Origin: Candidatus Liptonbacteria bacterium | Lineage (GTDB): Bacteria; Patescibacteriota; Minisyncoccia; UBA6257; 2-01-FULL-56-20 | Assembly: GCA_016212635.1 (NCBI GenBank) | Contig: JACRFR010000016.1 | Location: 1 to 8,977, forward strand | Length of the DNA: 8,977 nucleotides | Direction of reading: 5' to 3' | In this document: one piece after another, positions 6,074-8,977 of the stretch | Position numbering within the stretch: the first letter of the stretch is position 1 | Layout: each line of letters starts with the position of its first letter | Notes under the pieces: model-generated | What the model was told of the DNA's origin: nothing | The model's input: the letters and a program-made list of their open reading frames with translations, nothing else | Databases searched by the model: none | Made by a program: the position numbers and the translations under genes

Positions 6074-6092
6074 ATATGCGAGGATACGAGAA

Positions 6093-6120
6093 ATTATAAG
6101 GCCTACAGGGTAATTGTCAA
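6093..6120 (-). promoter_or_regulatory. consensus promoter of the initiator-like tRNA
   Basis: Both hexamers match the sigma-70 consensus exactly: TTGACA (6120-6115), a 16-base spacer and TATAAT (6098-6093). A start about seven bases on would leave roughly 12 bases before the mature tRNA 5' end at 6073. It is the strongest promoter in the window. Confidence 0.8.
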
Positions 6121-6152
6121 AAAAATTCGTGTGGTGTAACGTATCATAGTAA

Positions 6153-6229
6153 GCCAGGGTAGCTCAGTTGGTTAGAGCGAGGGACTCATAAGCCCTAGGT
6201 CGGGAGTTCGATTCTCCCCCCTGGCACCA
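6153..6229 (+). tRNA. tRNA with CAU anticodon, probably elongator Met
   Basis: The acceptor GCCAGGG/CCCTGGC, D arm GCTCAGTTGGTTAGAGC, anticodon loop CTCATAA (CAU) and T arm GGGAG-TTCGATT-CTCCC give a complete tRNA ending in A and an encoded CCA (6227-6229). G1-C72 pairing excludes an initiator. Elongator Met is the default call; Ile2, whose CAU is modified to read AUA, cannot be excluded by eye. An A-G mismatch closes the anticodon stem at 31-39. A possible -10 box TATCAT lies at 6142-6147, only five bases before the tRNA. Confidence 0.92.
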
Positions 6230-6237
6230 GTATAAAA

Positions 6238-7521
6238 ATGTCCGATTTGGAACAGCGCTTAACCGAACGAATTGACCGCGCGATCGCGGAAAGAGTCTTT
6301 CCCGGGTGCGTGGTGGGCGTGGTGCGAAAAAGTGGAGAGCGGCTGGTTGTGCCGCGAGGGCGCTTCACGTACCCACGCACCAGATCCGCCGAGCGGGACG
6401 GTGCGGGGCACGGCGATAATAAATCGCCGGTGGTCCAAGCCGATTCCATTTTCGATGTCGCCTCGATCACTAAGTCCATTCCTACCGCCTCGCTCGCGCT
6501 CCAGGCGCTCGAGGAGGGTCAGTTGAAACTAACAGATCGATTAATCGACTTTGTGCCGGAATTCCAAAATCAGTACCGTGAGCAGGTAACAATTTGGAAC
6601 CTTTTAACTTACACTCTGGATTGGCAATACGATCGCCCGACCCTCTCCGCCTATAAAGACTTGCCCGCCAGAGATGTGCTGGACGCGGTCTTGCACATGA
6701 AGTTGCGCTACCCGCCGGGGCGCGCGTACTTTTATGCCAATCCCACCGCGATCCTTTTGGGTTTGGTCGTGGAGCGCGTACTCGGGGCTCCCCTGGACCA
6801 GCTCGCCGCGGAGCGATTCTTCCGACCGCTCGGCATGACCCGGACCACATTCCACCCGGAACAGTTACGCCCCTCCTTTTCTAAGGAGGGGGGAGGGGAG
6901 GTTCTGGTGCCGACCGAAATTGACCCTTGGCGAAACCGGTTGCTCCAGGGCGAGGTGCACGACGAGATCGCCGCGGTGCTCCAGGAAATCATGGTGCCGG
7001 GTTGTGCCGGTTTGTTCTCCACCGCTCCCGATCTGCTGACTTTTTTGGAGATGTTGCTCCGGGGCGGCGAGCTGGGTGGGCTCGCCTCGCCGAAGCCTAT
7101 GGCGCAGCGCGGGCGGCGCTATTTTTCCGAAGCCACTATCCGGGATCTACGCGTAGACCAGCTCGCCGGGCGGGATTTGGAAAAAACGTTGCCACCGGGC
7201 AACGTTTACCCTGTTAGAAATGGGATTTCTAACGGGGCCTATCGCCGACAGCGCACCGGTTTGGGCTGGGAGCTCTCGGGCGGCATCGAGATGGGTAGTC
7301 ATGCTTCACCGGACGCCTTCGGCAAGACCGGGTTCACCGGCTGCGTGGTCATCTGTGACGTTCCGCGCGGGGTAGGTCTAGTGATTTTATCCAACACCAC
7401 CTATCCCAAACGCAAGCCGCTCGAGGAGCACCGGCGGGTGATAAACGAGTTTAGGAGAGACATCGCGGATTTGGCGTTTAACTCAAATTACTCCTTTCCT
7501 AAAGGAGGCCCGCCCGACTGA
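6238..7521 (+). CDS. serine hydrolase, beta-lactamase/PBP-like (class C, S12 family)
   Basis: The 427 residues carry the three motifs of the family: SxxK as S76-I-T-K79 (FDVASITKS), YxN as Y166-A-N168 (YFYANPT) and KTG as K363-T-G365 (FGKTGFTG). Members include esterases, D-amino-acid peptidases and class C beta-lactamases; the substrate cannot be read from sequence. No signal peptide or membrane segment is seen at the N-terminus (MSDLEQRLTERIDRAI), so a cytoplasmic role is likely. The protein is swollen by segments encoded by palindromic repeats: about residues 45-59, 211-220 (RPSFSKEGGG), 314-334 (ending NVYPVRNGISNG) and the C-terminal tail SFPKGGPPD. All lie between motifs. The ATG is only 8 bases after the tRNA CCA, with no Shine-Dalgarno, suggesting cotranscription with the tRNA. 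Confidence 0.9.
   Translation: MSDLEQRLTERIDRAIAERVFPGCVVGVVRKSGERLVVPRGRFTYPRTRSAERDGAGHGDNKSPVVQADSIFDVASITKSIPTASLALQALEEGQLKLTDRLIDFVPEFQNQYREQVTIWNLLTYTLDWQYDRPTLSAYKDLPARDVLDAVLHMKLRYPPGRAYFYANPTAILLGLVVERVLGAPLDQLAAERFFRPLGMTRTTFHPEQLRPSFSKEGGGEVLVPTEIDPWRNRLLQGEVHDEIAAVLQEIMVPGCAGLFSTAPDLLTFLEMLLRGGELGGLASPKPMAQRGRRYFSEATIRDLRVDQLAGRDLEKTLPPGNVYPVRNGISNGAYRRQRTGLGWELSGGIEMGSHASPDAFGKTGFTGCVVICDVPRGVGLVILSNTTYPKRKPLEEHRRVINEFRRDIADLAFNSNYSFPKGGPPD
6372..6413. repeat. 42-bp palindromic element inside the hydrolase gene
   Basis: cccacgcaccaga, tccgccgagcggg, acggtgcgggg is the third copy of the element found twice in murD. Here it is read on the opposite element strand, giving PRTRSAERDGAGHG upstream of the SxxK motif. 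Both outer flanks are identical to murD unit 1; only the inner stem differs. Confidence 0.85.
6870..6891. repeat. hairpin repeat inside the hydrolase gene
   Basis: cccctcctt (6870-6878), loop ttct, and aaggagggg (6883-6891) form a perfect 9-bp stem encoding most of RPSFSKEGG. It is the same style as the ctcccttt-aga-aaagggag hairpins in the downstream intergenic region at 7592-7685. Confidence 0.7.
7184..7237. repeat. two adjacent hairpins inside the hydrolase gene
   Basis: aaacgttgcc-accg-ggcaacgttt (7184-7207) is a perfect 10-bp stem with a 4-base loop. One base on, ccctgttagaaat-ggg-atttctaacgggg (7209-7237) is a 13-bp stem with one mismatch. They encode KTLPPGNVYPVRNGISNG, which separates two conserved parts of the hydrolase. 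Confidence 0.8.
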
Positions 7522-7567
7522 AACGATATTCAGTCGTTTCGGGCGGGTGGTCCCGCTAAGCGGGACC
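7491..7567. repeat. hairpin cluster at the 3' end of the hydrolase gene
   Basis: Three stems follow each other: ctccttt-cct-aaaggag (7491-7507), an outer cccgcc/gggcgg arm around cgactgaa-acgata-ttcagtcg, and ggtcccgc-taa-gcgggacc (7549-7567). The hydrolase stop TGA (7519-7521) lies in the second stem, and the final PKGGPPD residues are encoded by the hairpins. The middle structure could end transcription, but no U-tract follows. Confidence 0.65.
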
Positions 7568-7591
7568 GGAGGATTTACTAAGGGGCGAATT

Positions 7592-7685
7592 AAATCCCTC
7601 CCCCTACGGGTACTCCCTTTAGAAAAGGGAGAAGAAATCCCTCCCTCCGATATAAATCGGAGTACTCCCTTTAGAAAAGGGAGAA
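7592..7685. repeat. tandem pair of hairpin units
   Basis: Two units, 7592-7633 and 7635-7685, each start aaatccctcc and end gtactccctttagaaaagggagaa in parts. Each has a common ctcccttt-aga-aaagggag hairpin; the inner stem differs, being short in the first unit and ctccgat-ataa-atcggag in the second. I see no gene in this stretch. Confidence 0.7.
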
Positions 7686-7697
7686 TTTGGTCAAATG

Positions 7698-7730
7698 AAA
7701 AAGGCCCGAGTCGTGGGGGCGGCAGGGGCC
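7698..7730 (-). terminator. possible terminator of the 43-aa ORF
   Basis: On the minus strand ggccc and gggcc enclose an 18-base, poorly pairing loop, followed directly by TTTTTC. The stem is weak, so this is a tentative call that depends on the small ORF upstream being real. Confidence 0.3.
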
Positions 7731-7757
7731 AGTTTCGAGGTGGGGTGTCGGTGGCGC

Positions 7758-7889
7758 TCATCGGAGCGCCTCGACAAAAGCGTGGCCGAGGCGCAGGAGC
7801 TCGATTGCTCCCAAGAGCGCCAGGCCGAGAACGGCCACTACGGCGGCGCGGTGACGCGGCCGCCGTAGGTCTACGATTACGTGTACCAT
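7758..7889 (-). CDS. possible 43-aa single-span membrane peptide
   Basis: An ATG at 7889 opens 43 codons ending in TGA. The peptide has a basic start (MVHVIVDLRRPRHR), one hydrophobic stretch AAVVAVLGLALLGAIELL (about residues 15-32) and a short tail LRLGHAFVEALR. Basic residues before one hydrophobic helix fit a small inner-membrane protein with the N-terminus inside. Against it, part of the coding stretch is a palindrome (ctacggcggc pairs with gccgccgtag, 7838-7868), a second hairpin covers the stop, and no Shine-Dalgarno is seen. TTGACA on the minus strand at 7929-7924 is a candidate -35 box without a clear -10 partner. I do not recognise a family. Confidence 0.35.
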   Translation of the reverse strand: MVHVIVDLRRPRHRAAVVAVLGLALLGAIELLRLGHAFVEALR

Positions 7890-7937
7890 AATCTGTATCT
7901 ATTCACGCACAGCACCGGAAAATTGTCAAAAATGAGC

Positions 7938-8060
7938 GGTGCTGTTCGGAAACCACCGATTTTATTGCCCGAGCTTGTCGAGGGCCGTGCCATGTACCCG
8001 CCCAAAAGCTACCCTTCGACGGGCTCAGGGAATAACTTTTTGACGTTTCCGAACAGCGCC
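7938..8060. mobile_element. 123-bp MITE-like element, copy 1
   Basis: The ends are inverted repeats, GGTGCTGTTCGGAAAC (7938-7953) and GTTTCCGAACAGCGCC (8045-8060), with one mismatch in 16. Inside, a second inverted pair (7964-7984 with 8012-8033), including the REP-like cccttcgacgggctcaggg, would let the whole element fold into one long hairpin. No ORF is convincing. The first 117 bases match copy 2 at 8861-8977 with three differences. No clear target-site duplication is seen. Confidence 0.8.
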
Positions 8061-8112
8061 AAAAAAGAACGAACCCGTGGTAGTAGCGACCTTGGTAGGT
8101 CTCCCACGGGTT
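8061..8112 (-). terminator. intrinsic terminator of the 90-aa ORF
   Basis: On the minus strand a 9-bp stem (aacccgtgg/ccacgggtt) with an inner gacct/aggtc stem is followed after five bases by TTTTTT. It starts 23 bases after the stop of the 90-aa ORF. The MITE-like element abuts the end of the U-tract at 8060. Confidence 0.7.
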
Positions 8113-8135
8113 GTTGCGTCGGACGGACGCGGCCA

Positions 8136-8408
8136 TCAGGGGCCGAGCCAGTCCGGCCCGAAAGGATGCGAGCCCCTTCGGGATCTCCTCGGCGTGCGCG
8201 CCGAGGAGACATGGTCCGAATGGTCGTTGGGCGGCGCCACCACCTCGGGGTGGCGCGCCTCGTACAGGCGCGAACTGGCCATACCGGCCAACTCGGCTAT
8301 AAAGTCCGGGTTTTTTAGGAGGAACTGGATGGCCTCCTGGGGGTCCACCCCTGCCTTTTTCAAGGCAGCGGCGAACTCCCGCTCAAATTCCAATGTGTAG
8401 ATCCACAT
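8136..8408 (-). CDS. hypothetical small protein, 90 aa
   Basis: No family is recognised. The start at 8408 (MWIYTLEFEREFAAAL) is chosen because a good promoter lies just before it and a terminator for the upstream unit lies between it and any more distal in-frame start. Residues 1-50 look helical and amphipathic (EFAAALKKAGVDPQEAIQFLLKNPDFIAELAGM). Residues 52-90 are proline-, arginine- and serine-rich and probably disordered. Part of that tail is encoded by an 11-bp hairpin (tctcctcggcg pairs with cgccgaggaga, 8184-8209), so the original end may have been shorter. The promoter, ORF and terminator form a self-contained minus-strand unit between two copies of a MITE-like element. No signal peptide is seen. 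Cytoplasmic location is assumed. Confidence 0.6.
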   Translation of the reverse strand: MWIYTLEFEREFAAALKKAGVDPQEAIQFLLKNPDFIAELAGMASSRLYEARHPEVVAPPNDHSDHVSSARTPRRSRRGSHPFGPDWLGP

Positions 8409-8420
8409 GGTCTGCCTTAT

Positions 8421-8449
8421 CTTATAAAACCTGTATAAAAATAAGTCAA
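8421..8449 (-). promoter_or_regulatory. promoter of the 90-aa ORF
   Basis: TTGACT (8449-8444), a 17-base spacer and TATAAG (8426-8421) on the minus strand are each one base from consensus. The -10 box ends 12 bases before the ATG at 8408, leaving a leader of about five bases. This promoter is the main reason to accept the small ORF. Confidence 0.7.
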
Positions 8450-8507
8450 AACGAACTCGGGACGGGGGCAGCCCCTCATCCGATGAACTCGGTTCTGGAG
8501 CCGACCC

Positions 8508-8548
8508 AAAAATGAACGAGCCCGCGAGGATGGTATCTCCTCGCGGGT
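8508..8548 (-). terminator. intrinsic terminator of the 55-aa ORF
   Basis: On the minus strand a perfect 10-bp stem (cccgcgagga/tcctcgcggg, loop of seven) is followed after eight bases by TTTTT. The outer part aaaaa-gaacga-cccg resembles the terminator at 8061-8112, suggesting a common origin. Confidence 0.65.
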
Positions 8549-8576
8549 CGTGCGTTGCGTGGGACATGGGTACCCC

Positions 8577-8744
8577 CTAGTCCCAGCTATTGCCGGGCAG
8601 GCACTCGTCCGCGAAGACGGTGCCCGCCAGCGGGTTGGGGTTGTCCGGCGCCAACTTCGCGACCGGGGTTGGCGTCGGGTCGGAGTCCGTCTGATCTAAT
8701 CGGACGGACTCCGGCAAAAAGTCGAGAAGGTTTTTTTCTATCAT
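8577..8744 (-). CDS. hypothetical small acidic, proline-rich protein, about 55 aa
   Basis: From the ATG at 8744 the product is 55 residues, starting MIEKNLLDFLPESVRL and ending in a proline-rich, acidic tail. A GTG at 8786 would give 69 residues. The ATG is preferred because TATCTA lies seven bases before it (8757-8752), the same spacing as at murD and close to gatC. A 33-bp hairpin (8681-8713) encodes PESVRLDQTDS within it. A U-tract terminator follows the stop by about 30 bases. No family is recognised, and the peptide is too short to judge from composition alone. Confidence 0.45.
   Translation of the reverse strand: MIEKNLLDFLPESVRLDQTDSDPTPTPVAKLAPDNPNPLAGTVFADECLPGNSWD
8681..8713. repeat. 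33-bp hairpin inside the 55-aa ORF
   Basis: cggagtccgtctgat, loop cta and atcggacggactccg pair over 15 positions with a single G-T wobble. It lies in frame in the small ORF. It is not followed by a U-tract on the coding strand, so it is not its terminator. Confidence 0.7.
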
Positions 8745-8860
8745 AGCTTCGTAGATACTCGAGGATTTAAGGTTATGTATCAACACTCGGTGTGGAAAAC
8801 TGGAGTCACGCCAATTTCAAGTTACCCATCCCAGGTTTTAACCATTAGTCAATAGTCATT
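8745..8860. other. spacer without a recognised feature
   Basis: Apart from the TATCTA box of the small ORF and a possible GTG start at 8786, I see no gene, hairpin or repeat here. The stretch ends where the second MITE-like copy begins. Confidence 0.5.
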
Positions 8861-8977
8861 GGCGCTGTTCGGAAACCACCGATTTTATTGCCCGAGCTTG
8901 TCGAGGGCCGTGCCATGCACCCGCCAAAAAGCTACCCTTCGACGGGCTCAGGGAATAACTTTTTGACGTTTCCGAAC
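8861..8977. mobile_element. MITE-like element, copy 2 (cut by the window end)
   Basis: The copy starts GGCGCTGTTCGGAAAC and follows copy 1 for 117 bases with three substitutions, ending at the window edge inside the right terminal repeat. It is in the same orientation as copy 1, so the two form direct repeats around 8061-8860. Confidence 0.8.

Noticed and set aside
7071..7120. Another repeat insertion in the hydrolase (GLASPKPMAQRG)
   Set aside because: The segment looks extra compared with the family, but I could not find a clean palindrome in the DNA.
7592..7685. CRISPR array
   Set aside because: Only two hairpin units with no regular spacers and no cas genes nearby.
7903..8136. 77-codon minus-strand frame
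   Set aside because: It runs through the terminator at 8061-8112 and the entire MITE-like element, so its sequence is explained by those.
8409..8567. Upstream extension of the 90-aa ORF to an ATG at 8567
   Set aside because: The extension contains the terminator of the preceding unit and the promoter just before 8408.

Overview
The window looks like a piece of a Patescibacteria (candidate phyla radiation) chromosome. This is inferred from several things seen together: compact housekeeping genes, a GatCAB-type amidotransferase operon, core promoters sitting only a few bases before ATG with no clear Shine-Dalgarno, and a very high density of short hairpin repeats both between and inside genes. 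TGA is used as a normal stop. No 16S rRNA or other marker is present, so the phylum assignment is inference.

Layout. Positions 1-348 hold a REP-like nested hairpin, a 44-bp loopless perfect palindrome, and a relic of a second gatA 3' end. Positions 349-3385, all on the minus strand, form a probable operon transcribed gatC, then a GxxExxY nuclease-fold protein, then gatA, then a sigma-70-like factor. The GxxExxY gene looks like an AT-rich cassette dropped between gatC and gatA with inverted flanks. The sigma gene overlaps the gatA stop by 4 bp and is followed by the degraded duplicate of the gatA end. Positions 3604-5851, also minus, carry murI then murD for peptidoglycan synthesis, separated by a 50-bp perfect palindrome that contains the murI stop. 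Around 6000-6229 are two divergent CAU-anticodon tRNAs: an initiator-like tRNA-Met on minus with a consensus promoter, and a second CAU tRNA on plus with encoded CCA. Only 8 bases after that CCA starts a serine beta-lactamase-like hydrolase on plus (6238-7521).

From 7522 to the end the window is repeat-rich. It holds tandem hairpin units, a possible 43-aa membrane peptide, and two copies of a 123-bp MITE-like element with 16-bp terminal inverted repeats (114 of 117 comparable bases identical). These copies bracket about 800 bp with two tiny minus-strand transcription units. One has a good promoter, and both have homologous hairpin-plus-U-tract terminators.

The most unusual theme is that palindromic repeats sit in frame inside protein genes. 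One 42-bp element occurs twice in tandem in murD and once in the hydrolase, read from opposite strands, with its inner stem exchanged but its pairing kept. Other hairpins make up further segments of the hydrolase and its C-terminal tail, an ACGCAGATAAA-type tandem repeat encodes a loop in GatA, and the small ORFs also contain hairpins. This resembles, by analogy only, the in-frame palindromic elements known from Rickettsia.
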